From assembly GCF_029633865.1 (NCBI RefSeq), contig NC_079211.1, forward strand, positions 147,327,043-147,391,042: a stretch of DNA of 64,000 nucleotides, written 5' to 3'. The stretch comes from Lampris incognitus. Lineage: Eukaryota; Chordata; Actinopteri; Lampriformes; Lampridae. Below the pieces are notes generated by a model. That model had not been told where the DNA came from. It saw only the letters and a list, made by a program, of their open reading frames with translations, and searched no databases. The position numbers and the translations under genes were made by a program. Positions 1 through 10,455 of this stretch are shown here, piece after piece (the first letter of the stretch is position 1; every line of letters begins with the position of its first letter).

Positions 1-536
1 TGTGCATGCATCCAGCTCGCTCACACGAAATTGAAACGGTGTGGCTTACTGGCGGTGGTAGCTCTAGACCAATTTTAGTCGGGGGGGGGGGGGGCAGGCT
101 GGGGCCAGTTGTGTTGTCACAGAGGCACATTCAACCCAGGACAAAAGAGAGAAGAGGGTATTCAAGCTTTCAAATTTTTTAGGTCAGTATATAACATAAT
201 AGCGCGCAAAAAAAACCCCCAACATAAAATACCATGATTTTTATTTGTTTCAGTAACAGTATTTGCTTCAGTAACTTACAGTTAGTTATTTCTTTCAGTA
301 GCAGTATTGGTTTCAATAACTTACAGTTACAATTTTATCAAATTTAAATTTTGAAAACAAAGTGAAACACATTCCTGTTAGCTTCAGCTCAAGTTACAGC
401 ACATTCTTTGTTGCAGCACTTCTTTATAAGGCTCAATGAACAGTACAAGCTTTACTGGACTAGAGGGTCTCTGCTTCCCAGTCTGTATTTTCCTTTCTAA
501 AAGTTCACATTACAGCAACTGTATTCTGCATTTTTT

Positions 537-815
537 TTAATGATTTTTGGCAAACCGATCAACAAATGAGTCAAGATTCAAAGCCTTTGCCTTCCTAGAT
601 TCAATACTTAGTACACCCAGATTGCTCAATCTCTCATCGGTTATGGTGGACCTGAGGTAAGTTTTCACCAGCTTCAGTGTAGAAAAACTCAGCTCACAAG
701 CAGAACTCATTGGGATCGCAACTGCTATTTTGCAGAGTCTGAAGAGCTCAAAAAACGCTTCTTTATATGGCCCAATGAACAGTACCAGCTCTACTGTACT
801 AGAAGGTCTCTGCAT
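537..815 (-). pseudogene. hAT transposase C-terminal dimerisation domain fragment
   Basis: About 92 codons are open here. The motif SSACELSFSTLKLVKTYLRS followed by DERLSNLGVLSIES is the typical hATC dimerisation signature (a Ser/Phe-rich helix followed by an LxxLxxxSIE segment). The frame ends in a stop at 537-539. The upstream parts of the same gene lie further right, beyond two insertions, so this piece alone is not a gene. Its 3' flank contains a second, diverged copy of the segment at 760-840 (see findings). Confidence 0.75.
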
Positions 816-888
816 CCCAGTCTGTATTTTCCTTTCTGAAATTTGGCTGAACTGGTGTAGTTCATTTCACTTGAACACAATTCGTTGA

Positions 889-1007
889 AAGCTGGCAGCC
901 TGTCCAGGGTGTCTCCTTGCCTGCCGCTCAATAACTGCTGGAATGGGTTCCAGCATCCCTGCGACCCTGAGAGCAGGATAAGTGGTTCAGATGATGGATG
1001 GATGATG
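889..1007 (+). mobile_element. SINE-2 3'-end fragment
   Basis: The segment reads CCTGTCCAGGGTGTCTCC, then a consensus-like stretch, then GATGGATGGATG, as in the 3' half of the longer SINE-2 copies in this window. The tRNA-like head is missing. It sits inside the hAT relic. Confidence 0.7.
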
Positions 1008-1073
1008 TAGTTCATGTCCCAAGTCATCAATATTTGAATCATACAATCGAGCAAATGAAAACAGCCGTCTCTT

Positions 1074-2130
1074 TCAGAAATGCATCATTTTTACATTACA
1101 TTACAGTCATTGAGCCGATGCTTTTATCCAAAGCAACTTACAATAAGTGCATTTAATGTAGGAAATCAGGAGAACTACTAGTCATCAGAGGTCATAAGTG
1201 CATCTAAACAAGCATCTAAGAGCAAAACCAGTGCTAAAGTAAAAGCGCAAGAAAGAGATTTATTTATTTATTTTTAATGAGTGAATACAAAAAGTGCTTA
1301 GAACAAGTAACAGGGTAGTAGTTCTTGAAGAGGTGAGTTTTCAACCTGTGCCGAAAGATGGGCAGCGACTCTGCTGTCCTGACATCAGTGGGGAGTTCAT
1401 TCCACCACTGTGGGGCCAGGACAGAAAAGAGCCGTGACCGGGTCGATTGGCAGCAGGGGCCTCTGAGCAATGGGGCAACCAGGCATCCCAAGGCAGCAGA
1501 GCGAAGTGGTTGGGTGGGGGTGTAGAGCTTGACCATGGCCTGGAGATAGGAAGGAGCTGTTCCTTTCACTGCCCTGTAGGCTAGCACCAGAGTCTTAAAC
1601 TGGATGCGAGCAGCTACTAGGAGCCAGTGTAGGGACATGAGAAGGGGAGTTGTGTGGAAGAACTTAGGGTGGTTGAACACCAGATGAGCTGCAGCTTTCT
1701 GAACAAGCTCCAGAGGTCTGGTGGCCGACACCGGGGCGCCAGCAAGGAGGGAGTTGCCGTAGTCCAGCCGGGAGATGACCAGAGCCTGGATGAGCACCTG
1801 TGCCATCTCGTCGGTGAGGAATGGGCGAATCCTCCTGATGTTACAGAGGAGAAATCTGCAGGAGCGAGCAACCGATGCAACGTTTGCAGCAAACAACTGT
1901 TGGTCGTCCAGGATCACACCCAGATTCTGGCATCATCACAGTGTTGTCAATGGTAATGGCCAGGTCTCGACGCGGGCAACCTTTCCCTGGGAGGAACATC
2001 AGCTCTGTCTTGTCCAGATTGAGCTTCAGGTGGTTTGTCGCCATCCACTCCGAGATGTCAGTCAAGCACGCAGCAATGCGTGTCTCTACTTGTGTATCAG
2101 AGGGAGGAAAGGACAAGATCAGATCTTTTG
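1074..2130 (-). mobile_element. L2-type LINE, 3' portion (RT C-terminal region)
   Basis: On the minus strand the sequence encodes the C-terminal part of an L2-clade reverse transcriptase. Upstream is NHLKLNLDKTELMFLPG. After a frame change come VILDDQQLF-like, RLDYGNSLLAGAP, a SLHWLLVAARIQFKTL motif and a WWNELPTDVRTAESLPIFR end. The 3' UTR finishes with GTTGCTTTGGATAAAAGCAT and a (TGTAA)n-like tail at 1074-1095, characteristic of L2. The element is 5'-truncated and frameshifted. Its right boundary at about 2130 falls in the hAT relic, whose coding sequence resumes immediately. Confidence 0.8.
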
Positions 2131-2812
2131 AGGTTTAGACCTTGGATGCTATTCATTATGTCACAGCTTGTCTTTGAAAACCATCTGTTAAGCTCATTGA
2201 GCATCTGATCAATGACAGGGTAGAAAAAGGCTGTACGAAACCCATCTTTATCTGGTTCTGACACTAACCAACAGTAGTCAGTATACAGTGTTAACCGAGT
2301 TTAGAGCTTAGCCCATTTTGTTCTTTTGCAGCTAGCTGTAGTGCAGTATCACATTGCTGAGAAACGTTCAACACTTCATCCAAAAAGTTATCAAAAAATG
2401 ACTCCTGCCTGAAGTCATTCAATGTCTAAACTAAAGCCTCCAACTAAATCAGCAGCTTTTCAAAAGTCAAGTGATGAAGATTGTAGCATATCGGAGAGAA
2501 GTTTTGTTTCTCCAAACACTTTACGGAGTGTAACGAAATGAACAATGAATGCAAGATCTATCTGTGCCAGCAGACCTCGAGCCTCAATAGGTCTTCCATT
2601 ATTGTGTTCTTGGGCTATCTCATGCAGTACTCGGTTAAGGGCAGGCAATCTATCCATAATGTTACGTAGAGCTATAAATCGACATGCCCATCGAGTGTCA
2701 CTTCATCACTCGAGTTCCCTTGGTGCACCTTTGTACATCTGTCTTTCTATAGTTAGCCATATAGGATGGACATATGACTCAGATGTGAACAGATATTCTA
2801 GACCATGACTTT
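2130..2812 (-). pseudogene. hAT (ZMYM1-like) transposase middle fragment
   Basis: The minus strand reads FFYPVIDQMLNELNRWFSK at about 2165-2225 and, in a separate open stretch at 2460-2657, MDRLPALNRVLHEIAQEHNN through GLLAQIDLAFIVHF to LLSDMLQSSSLDF. These blocks match the middle region of ZMYM1-like hAT transposases. There are stops between the blocks, so this is a relic. Confidence 0.6.
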
Positions 2813-2815
2813 CCA

Positions 2816-3186
2816 ATATCCATCCATACATCCATTAACGAAGACACTTATCCCAGTGGGGGTCACGGGATGCTGGAGCCTATCCCGGCAATCACTGGGC
2901 GGCAGTCGGGGAGACACCCTGGACAGGCCACCAGGCCATCACAGGGCCGACACACTCACACCTAGGGACAATTTAGTATGGCCGATTCACCTGACCTACA
3001 TGTCTTTGGACTGTAGGAGGAAACTGGAGCATCCGGCGAAAACCCACGCATACACGGAGAGAACATGCAGACTCCACACAGATGATGACCTGGGATGACC
3101 CCCCAAGGTTGGACAACCCCAGGGTTCAAACCCAGGACCTTCTTGCTGTGAGGCAACCATGTTAACCAATGTGCAACCGTGCCGCC
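2816..3186 (-). mobile_element. SINE-2 copy, near full length
   Basis: The plus strand starts with a (CATC)n tail (ATCCATCCATACATCCATT), runs through the SINE-2 body and ends at the tRNA-like head (GGTTAACCAATGTGCAACCG side, then GTGCCGCC). The element therefore reads on the minus strand. The B-box-like sequence GGGTTTGAACCC is visible. It is inserted in the hAT relic. Confidence 0.8.
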
Positions 3187-4027
3187 CGGCTTTCCAATAT
3201 GTGGATTATTTTTTCAGTAAGCTCTGCTGCATCTAGTCTCTCAGCAGACTCAAACAAGGGAAAACTCTCCTGGATAGCTCCATTGAAATAGTACCTGAGC
3301 ACTACAGAAATCTGTTTTTGTTTTTTGGGGTTTTTTTTTTAACATCTTTTGTTTCATCTGCCATGTTGCTGAAGACTTCACTGTTTTTCACTTATTCTGT
3401 AATTTCGGTTCGAACCATGTCTGCCAAACAATACAGAATCTCTGAATTATTTTGCTTGTGTACTTTGCATTGTGAATGGAAGTCAACATTTTTTTAAACA
3501 GCTTTGCCATGGTTACCAATTTTCTATAAAACTGCTATGAAGTTCCCTTTATTATCTGAGCCTGCAGACTCACTGTGTCCTCTATGAATAGTGTATTGTG
3601 TGGCAGCAAGTAGTTGCACTTCCCCTATTGTTTTTATATATTCCCGATTTTCTCTAACCTATTTGTTATGTTCCTTGTTTAGGACATTTGCCAGTGTTGC
3701 ATTAGTTGTTACGGCTCTCTGATAGTCCCTCCATGCAATCATTGCTTGTTTGTACTGCTCAGACTTGGCATGGATTGCAAAACTCCCCCTCTCTGTAGGT
3801 TGCTTTCTTCCAGTTTTTGGATCCGGGTGGTTAGTCAAACACTGTCTGTGCTATTAGGAGGGCTATAAAATGTCTGCAGGCTAACAATACGCAGAGTCTG
3901 ATAGTTTAGAATACTCAGGCCAGTGGCAAATGTTGTACCAGGCCTGCCTTGAAGCTCATCCTCCTGTCCCCCATCAAGGTCCATGAAACATTTTCAAGTT
4001 CGACTGCATCGGTGGGTCTTCTTTACA
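3187..4027 (-). pseudogene. hAT (ZMYM1-like) transposase N-proximal fragment
   Basis: The minus strand at about 3355-3460 gives a block ending FSNMADETKD, a landmark of the N-proximal part of ZMYM1-like hAT transposases. It is preceded by an in-frame stop. The rest of the interval is AT-rich with short related blocks. It is non-functional. Confidence 0.5.
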
Positions 4028-4284
4028 TTTGCTATCTGTGGAGAAAGACAAACCTATATGGATAAAAAAGACATATACTATAGCAATCAAGAAACACCAT
4101 AATATCATAAGACTACACACTTCTATATGGACACACCATATGAACTGTAATCAAACTGCTTTACAAGCAGGCAAATATTTTTTCAACATCACAACCCTGA
4201 TGGTCCAGTGCTTGTGGATGCACGTTGTCTCTGTCTCACACACTGCTTGTATGTCACCCTCAGCCTCACTCTCAGGATCTTTTT

Positions 4285-4690
4285 TTCTCTCTCTCTTTTT
4301 CTCCCTAATTGTACTTGACCAATTACCCCACACTTCCAAGCCATCCCGATCGCTGCTTCACCCCCTCTGCCGACCCGGGGAGGGCTGCAGACTACCACAT
4401 GCCTCCTCGGATACATGTGGAGTCGCCACCCACTTCTTTTCACCTGACAGTGAGGAGATTCGCCAGGGGGACGTAGTGCGTGGGAGGGTCACGCTATTCC
4501 CCCACTTCCCCTCCCACCTAAACAGACACCCCGACCAACCAGAGGAGGCGCTAGTGCAGCGACCAGGACACATAACCACAACTGGCTTCCCACCCACAGA
4601 CACGGCCAGTTGTGTCTGTAGGGGCGCCCGGCCAAGCCGGAGGTAACATGGGGATTCGAACTGGCGATCCGCGTGTTGGTGAAGCAATGG
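4285..4690 (-). mobile_element. SINE-1 copy
   Basis: The plus strand shows the reversed tail (TTTTTCTCCCTAATTGTAC), then the conserved body (ACCACATGCCTCCTCGGATA, GGGGGACGTAG), then the internal promoter B-box region (GATTCGAACTGGCGATCC) of the tRNA-related head. The outermost 5' end is diverged. Confidence 0.85.
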
Positions 4691-5139
4691 AATAGCTCTT
4701 CATCTGTCTCTCCTTCCTGCTCTGTGCCCTCACTTTGAAAACCAGTCTCTCCAACTAACAAGACCTCTGGCTTTCTCTCTGTGGCGCTCTTCACGTCCTG
4801 CTGTTTCTCTTCAGCTCTCTCAACACCTGGATCATCTGGCTCTGTCTCAATGTCTGCCTCATCATTGTCGTTTTTATTTTTGGGGGGCAGTGAAATAGGA
4901 CATAATATCCTTTTTTTCTCTTCATTTTGATGATAACTGTAGAGCAAAAACGATGGAGAGGAATGCACGACACTTGAGCAACCCAGACTATTAATATACC
5001 GTTGCTGGCTTGCTTGAATTAATGTGTTGCGGTAGCCTTTGTGCTTACATTTCACAACTATATAGCAATACCGATGGACATGAATGTATAGCATGCCATC
5101 AGCTCGGGCGAACCGTTCGTGAAGAGAGAAATTTTCCTC

Positions 5140-6010
5140 CAAACACTATTGCAAAGCTTACAACTAGTATTAACCCTTTCATGTGTAACATATTTATTGT
5201 GCTATGTAGCGCACGTTACGCTACGTGGTTCGTTATGTTTTCATTAGCGTTACCGAGCTTCTCGTAGTAATCAGTTAGCCTTTGCTGTGTTTTTTTAATG
5301 TTAAATCGCTGCTTCCTCAAAGCTAAAATAGCTAGAATTTTTATAATCTAGTTTTCTGATCGCACTGGTTTTAGCATACACGCCAAACGGCTAATCACAC
5401 CGGCGTGGCCATATGTGTGACGGGGTTAATGCAAGCAAACTGTTGGCTGTAGCTGTTTACACTGGCTGCTGGTAAGTTAACTAGTCAACAACAACATCTC
5501 CTGACCAGAAGTCTGACCTTGTAGCATTTGCACAAACAAAATAGTTTTGCTCACCTTCAATTCTTCGTGGTAGTCTCACAACGTTTAGCTTTGATTCTTG
5601 TTCTGGTCAGAGCTGACAGGTGGTGGGTAGCCTACTTTCTTTTGCACTTCAGCCAGCCAGTGGCGGTGTACCGCGCTAAGGGATCCCATTAGAATGTGGA
5701 ACCACATTTGTTCCGCCTTTCGCGTCAGCACAATTCATCCCAAGAAATCATTAATTTTATTATTATTGTGGGCTCTTCGTCCGGAGGGCGACCAGAGGGC
5801 GTGTCCAAGCTCAGTTTTACAGGGCACTGGTCCCTGTTTGCCCCTCCCCAGTACCGCCTATGCTTACTAGGTACACCATTTTGTGCATGTGTCCAGCCTG
5901 CTCACTCAAAATCAGTGAGAATGTTTTGGGTTTTTTTAAACGAGGGATTTCATTTTATTTTGCACTTTATTGAAATAATTGTGCACACTTTATTGTCTTA
6001 TTGTATGTCT
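5140..6010. other. No gene recognised; diverged unique or relic sequence
   Basis: Only short open frames occur here, with no recognisable motif. A 24-bp stretch at 5882 resembles the first bases of the window (see findings). A GTGGCGGTGTACCGCG block at about 5660 resembles hAT-type ends, but no matching partner and target duplication were found. Confidence 0.4.
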
Positions 6011-6014
6011 ATTT

Positions 6015-6578
6015 AATTTGTTACCAGAGTGGGTTTATCAGAATCAGAAACACTTTGTCGTTTCATTTCATGCAGTTGCACACATGAAATGAAACGAAAC
6101 ATCGTTTCCCCCAGCCCACAGCAGCGCAACACAGACAAAAACACATCCAAAAACTACAAGAAAACACGTATCCAAACTAACACATTCGTATATCTAAACT
6201 AAAAACCCTCACTGTCCAGGAGAACGAACGCCAGCCAGGGTGACTGTCGGAACTGCCGGTCTTCATGGGCTAGCAGTTAGCTTAGCCTGCCCTGCCTCCA
6301 CCCTCTGTCAGACCACCCTCGGTGTTACCTCTTCAGGCACAGCTCCAGGCAGGGCCGTGCTCCCTGGGCCCACAGGATACAGCAGACCAAGCTCCCCCAG
6401 CCGATCCAGCGCCAGCTCTCCCGGCCATCAAATGAAGACGAACTTAGACGTGGACAAAGACACTGCACAGACGGTACTGTGTGAGGCCGCCGCAAATGTG
6501 AATTCACACCGGAACTGGGTGAGGCCGCTGCAAACATGAATTTGTGCCGCCATCTTCCCACACCGGAAGTGGAAGTGA
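6015..6578 (-). mobile_element. Family D interspersed repeat
   Basis: This is one of four copies in the window that share a start like GGTGTGGGAAGATGGCGGC, a middle with GGCCTCACCCAGTNCCG and CTAGCCCATG, and a 3' end with GGGGGAAACGAT followed by TTTCATTTCATG and a CTGATTCTGA-like tail. This copy reads on the minus strand. The GGGAAGATGGC start and simple tail suggest a non-LTR-derived retroposon, but the family was not identified. Confidence 0.65.
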
Positions 6579-7741
6579 TTTATACTGTTGTTATTCAATG
6601 AATAGAATTCAACTTATTTTGCAATTTATATAAAACTTTATTGAATTCTCTTTTTTTTTCCCATGTACACAATTTATTATTCTTAGTGCTCGTTTCTGAA
6701 GACAGTATATGGGTCATGTTTGATCTGATGAGTACTAGCCCAAGTTATATTACAATAATTAATATACGGATAAACCACTGAATAATATAACATAGTGGCT
6801 GCCTCAGTGTTGACCAAAAACACTAACGACCAAATCTGAGGAAAACCCAGTTTGATCAACAGTTTTGGAGTGACTGTGCTTCTCAGAGTTGGCTGCTATA
6901 TGGAGGGAGGTGGAAAAGGTCGGTACCCGAGGAGTCGTCGTACTGCAGATACGTTGCGACACAGGTCCATTAGGAACGGGTTGGTTGTTTCTGAGTTGAA
7001 CAAGAGTCTCCATTTCTTTGCTTCAAAAAGGTATAGACTGAAGGAAAGACAGATGCCCTCTGTGAGGGGAGATACTGAACTATCCAGGGTTTCACACCCA
7101 CACACACAAATGAGGAAATGTAAAAATGAAAGACATACAAAGTACTGGTCCCCATCCACTCAAGTTCCTGACTTATATTACTGACCTAAACCAGCAAATG
7201 AACCTGAAAGCTAAGTCTATACACGCGGCTCACGCCTATCTTTTCAGACACGATGATAATGCATAAGTCATACAGCTCAGTTACTTTCAGCTCTAGCCAG
7301 CGTCACTCGCGGGCTGTGTCCAACTTTATTGAATTCTATGTGCAGCTAGTTGTTTGGAGAATTTTAATGTGCAAGGTTAAAGGGCATGTATGAAAAAGTG
7401 GAAGCTGCAAAGTGCCTGATATAAATTACAGTTTGATATTCATGAGCTTTGTCTGAGCCTGTCTGTTCACAGGTCAGGTTTTTTGTTTTTTGGTTTTTTT
7501 TTTTGGATCTTTCCATTGAAATAGATGGCGAGCCTTCCCACCTGGATCTAGAGAGGGACAGTATTCGGAGATACCGCCCTGATAACTGGACAGGTTCTAC
7601 CCCACTCGGGAGACCCAACTTGTGCAAACACCCCCACACTCAGCCTCATCATTCTCATTTTCTCCTTTCACAGTCCTTCCCACGCACACCAACCCCAATT
7701 TCCCAGAACTCTGAACTCCTACTTACCCTTGGACTCCTCTG
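6579..7741. other. Spacer between inverted family D copies; no gene seen
   Basis: This is AT-rich sequence with no protein motif. TTTATTGAATTCT occurs near both ends (about 6640 and 7327), which hints that a repeat may have been split or duplicated here. Confidence 0.4.
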
Positions 7742-8400
7742 CTTCCGGTGTGGGAAGATGACTGTGCGAATTCACGTTTGCAGCGGCCTCACCCAGTGCC
7801 GTCCATGCAGTGTCTTTGTCCACGTCCGTGTCTAAGTTTGTCCTCGTTTGATGGCTGGTAGAGCTGGCGCTGGATTGGCTGGGAGGGCGGGGCAGGCTAA
7901 GCTAACTGCTAGCCCATGCAGACCGGCAGTTCTGATAACACCGAGGGTGGTCTTGCGGCGGCCTCACCTGGTGTTGACTTTGGTGTTTTTGATGTCGTCG
8001 TGAGGAGTGTGGGGAGGTGTGTCGAGGCTGCCTGGCTGGGAGACCTTGGTCTGCTTCATCCGGTGGGCCCAAGGACCTTGGCCCCTGCCTGGAGCTGCGG
8101 TCTGACAGAACGCGGAAGCGGGACGGGCTAAGCTAACTGCTAACCCATACAGACCGGTGGTTCCAACATTCATCCTGGCTGGCGTTCGTTCCCTTGGACG
8201 GGGATTTTTTGTTTAGTTTGGATATATGCGTTAGTTTGGGTATGTGCGTTAGTTTGGGTATGTGTGTTCTTGTAGTTTTTGGATGTGTTTTTGGCTTTGT
8301 GTTGTACTGCTGTGGGCTGGGGGAAACGGTATTTCGTTTCATTTCATGTACGCAAGCGCATGAAGTGAAATGACAAATGAAAGTGTTCCTGATTCCTGAC
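7742..8400 (+). mobile_element. Family D interspersed repeat, plus orientation
   Basis: It starts CTTCCGGTGTGGGAAGATG, followed by CGTTTGCAGCGGCCTCACCC, and runs to GGGGGAAACGGTATTTCG and the tail GTGTTCCTGATTCCTGA. A short tandem of GTGCGTTAGTTTGGGTAT lies at about 8226-8262. The copy at 6015-6578 is its inverted partner. Confidence 0.65.
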
Positions 8401-8527
8401 TTTGTCTTGGACTCTGGACGTGACTCAGAACACTAGACTTAACTTTCATTCCCTGGAACTGTGCATCAGGCAGTTGCTGTATTGTTTATCACTAAACATA
8501 TTTTCTTTGTCATTGTGTATGGTACCG

Positions 8528-8556
8528 ACATATATATATATATATATATATATAAA
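8528..8556. repeat. (TA)n microsatellite
   Basis: An uninterrupted alternating TA run. Confidence 0.9.
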
Positions 8557-8759
8557 CAAATTTTTTTCAAATTCCTTGTTCCAGTACAAAGCCGTTATAC
8601 TGTTTACATTTAACCTTTTGTCTCCGAGTCTCGTTTTAGCATTCCACCGTGCTGCAGTAGCCGAGCCTCGCCGGTCTGTAATATTATCCATCAGTCCTTA
8701 TAGGGAGGCATTACACCTGCATCTCAACAGGGTTTCTTCTGACCCTTTTTTGTTTTTTG

Positions 8760-9183
8760 TGGCTTTTTCCCCCTTTTTCTCCCCAATTGTACCCAGCCAA
8801 TTACCCCACTCTTCCAAGCTGTCCCGGTTGCTGCTTCACCCCCTCTGCTGATCCGGGAAGGGCTGCAACCTACCTCATGCCTCCTCTGATACATGTGAGG
8901 TCGCCAGCCCCTTCTTTTCACCTGACAGTGGTTTCACCAGGGGGATATAGCATGTGGGAGGATCACGCTATTCCCCCAGACCCCCGACAGGCGCCCCGAC
9001 CAACCAGAGGAGGCGCCAGTGCAGGAACCAGGACACACACCCACATCCAGCTTCCCATCCGCCGACACGGCCAATTGTGTCTGTAGGGACGCCCGACCGA
9101 GCCGGAGGTAACACGGGGATTCGAACCGGCGATCCCCGTGTTGGTAGGCGATGGAATAGGCCGCTAAGCTACCCAGACGCCCC
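8760..9183 (-). mobile_element. SINE-1 copy, near full length
   Basis: The tail CCCCAATTGTACCCAGCC lies at the left. The tRNA-like head lies at the right, with B-box GGATTCGAACCGGCGATCC and the terminal CTACCCAGACGCCCC (reverse of GGGCGTCTGGGTAG). Confidence 0.9.
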
Positions 9184-9603
9184 CTCTTTGGGCTTTTTGA
9201 AAGTGCACGCGAGCAGTCACTGGTTTTCATGAGAACATACTCGGTCACTTCACAGTATTCACACACTGGCGATTTGTCCAGTTTGTTGTTTGTACCCGCT
9301 GCCTTCCTCTCGTCGAGCCGTGATCTCAACTTTTATCTTTTTCTTTCTGCTGATGCTTAATGTTCCTTTGTCAGTTTTTAAGGCCTCATTTTTTTTAATC
9401 TTTTGTGCAAAATGAGCACGGCCAAACCAAATGAGACGAAGATGAAGTAAACAATGTGAACTAAGACAGATAAACTCAGACTCGTGCGAGACCAGATGAA
9501 CTGAACTGATAGACAGAAAGTAGTGCACCCCGCTGCAAGACCTGATGAGGCAAGCAGTCGCTTGTTTTCAACTGGATGTTTTCCCGGTAGCTTCCCTGCA
9601 TAG

Positions 9604-9643
9604 TGTGTGTGTGTGTGTGTGTGCGTGTGTGTTTGTGTGTTTA
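9604..9643. repeat. (GT)n microsatellite
   Basis: An alternating GT run with two interruptions. Confidence 0.9.
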
Positions 9644-10074
9644 GAAACTTTCTATTCTTATCGTAAGGTCGGGGAAATTTAGATCGAGTGGTTTCTCTGT
9701 CAGCAGATTAATAGGTTTCGTTCTCAGAGGCTGTGGTGGATTACAGCACATGTGTCTTTATTTAGTTAATTTCTGAATTTATCTGGCAGTGCCTGTCTTG
9801 AGAAATGTCGAGTCTGGTCGAAGTGATAAGTGTTTACATCTGCCAGGAGTGCTGCTGCTGGGGGGGAAGCAAGTTCTCCTTTTCAATCGAAAAGTGACAA
9901 GATGAGTTTTGAACTACTTGTGCTGTGCAGCAACACCAAAAAAAAGTCATATCCAAACTAGCCAAAATCCTCCCAGGGGTGCTGTGCCGATGTAGCAATA
10001 AAAAAAAAAAAACACACACACACAAAACGTACCAAATTAGACATATCAAGAAAAAAGAGAGATGCAAAAAGGAC

Positions 10075-10206
10075 ACATTATGATGTCATAGATGTGCATC
10101 ACAACTGCTGTGTGACTTGGTTGTGTACAGAAAGATACAGGATCATTGTTTTGAGTGTGTAATTATGAAGTAGGTCTAGTATCGACAGCACGTTGTCAGT
10201 TGAGTA
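10075..10206. repeat. Direct duplication, copy 1
   Basis: About 130 bp starting CATTATGATGTCATAGATG and ending CAGTTGAGTA. It is repeated almost exactly at 10264-10395, with a handful of substitutions. The two copies are separated by a SINE-2 piece (see findings). Confidence 0.9.
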
Positions 10207-10267
10207 CCCGAACCGCTTATCCTGCTCTCAGGGTCGGGGGGATGCTGGAGCCTATCCCAGCAGTCAT
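10204..10267 (-). mobile_element. 62-bp SINE-2 internal fragment between two direct repeats
   Basis: It reads TACCCGAACCGCTTATCC through GCAGTCATT and is a near-exact match to part of the SINE-2 copy at 12501-12862. Head, tail and target-site duplication are all missing, so it did not arrive as a normal SINE insertion. Confidence 0.85.
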
Positions 10268-10395
10268 TATGATGTCATAGATGTGCATCACAACTCCCGT
10301 GTGACTTGGTTGGGTACAGAAAGATACAGGATCGTTGTTTTAAGTGTGTAATTATGAAGTAGGTCTAGTATCGACAGCACGTTGTCAGTTGAGTA
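10264..10395. repeat. Direct duplication, copy 2
   Basis: Second copy of the 10075-10206 segment. It differs at a few positions (for example CTCCCG versus CTGCTG). Confidence 0.9.
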
Positions 10396-10455
10396 ACATG
10401 ATATATTATTCGCATCATATCCTATTTATTTATTTATTTATTGGATTTTTTTTTT

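Larger units (their letters stand above)
48..5140 (-). mobile_element. Decayed hAT transposon (ZMYM1-like), a mosaic with later insertions
   Basis: Fragments of a hAT-superfamily transposase of the zinc-finger MYM-type 1-like kind can be followed on the minus strand from about 5.1 kb down to 0.5 kb. There is an acidic N-terminal stretch (about 4680-5000), a block with MADETKD at about 3360, a middle block ending SDMLQSSSLD at about 2460-2660, a block just after the L2 insertion (about 2130-2260), and the C-terminal dimerisation domain at 537-815. The sequence near position 48 (ACTGGCGGTGG then TCTAGACCAATTTTAGTC) looks like the 3' terminal repeat of such elements. The copy is interrupted by two SINE-2 pieces, an L2 LINE and a SINE-1, and carries stops and frame changes. 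The outer 5' end was not located. Confidence 0.6.
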
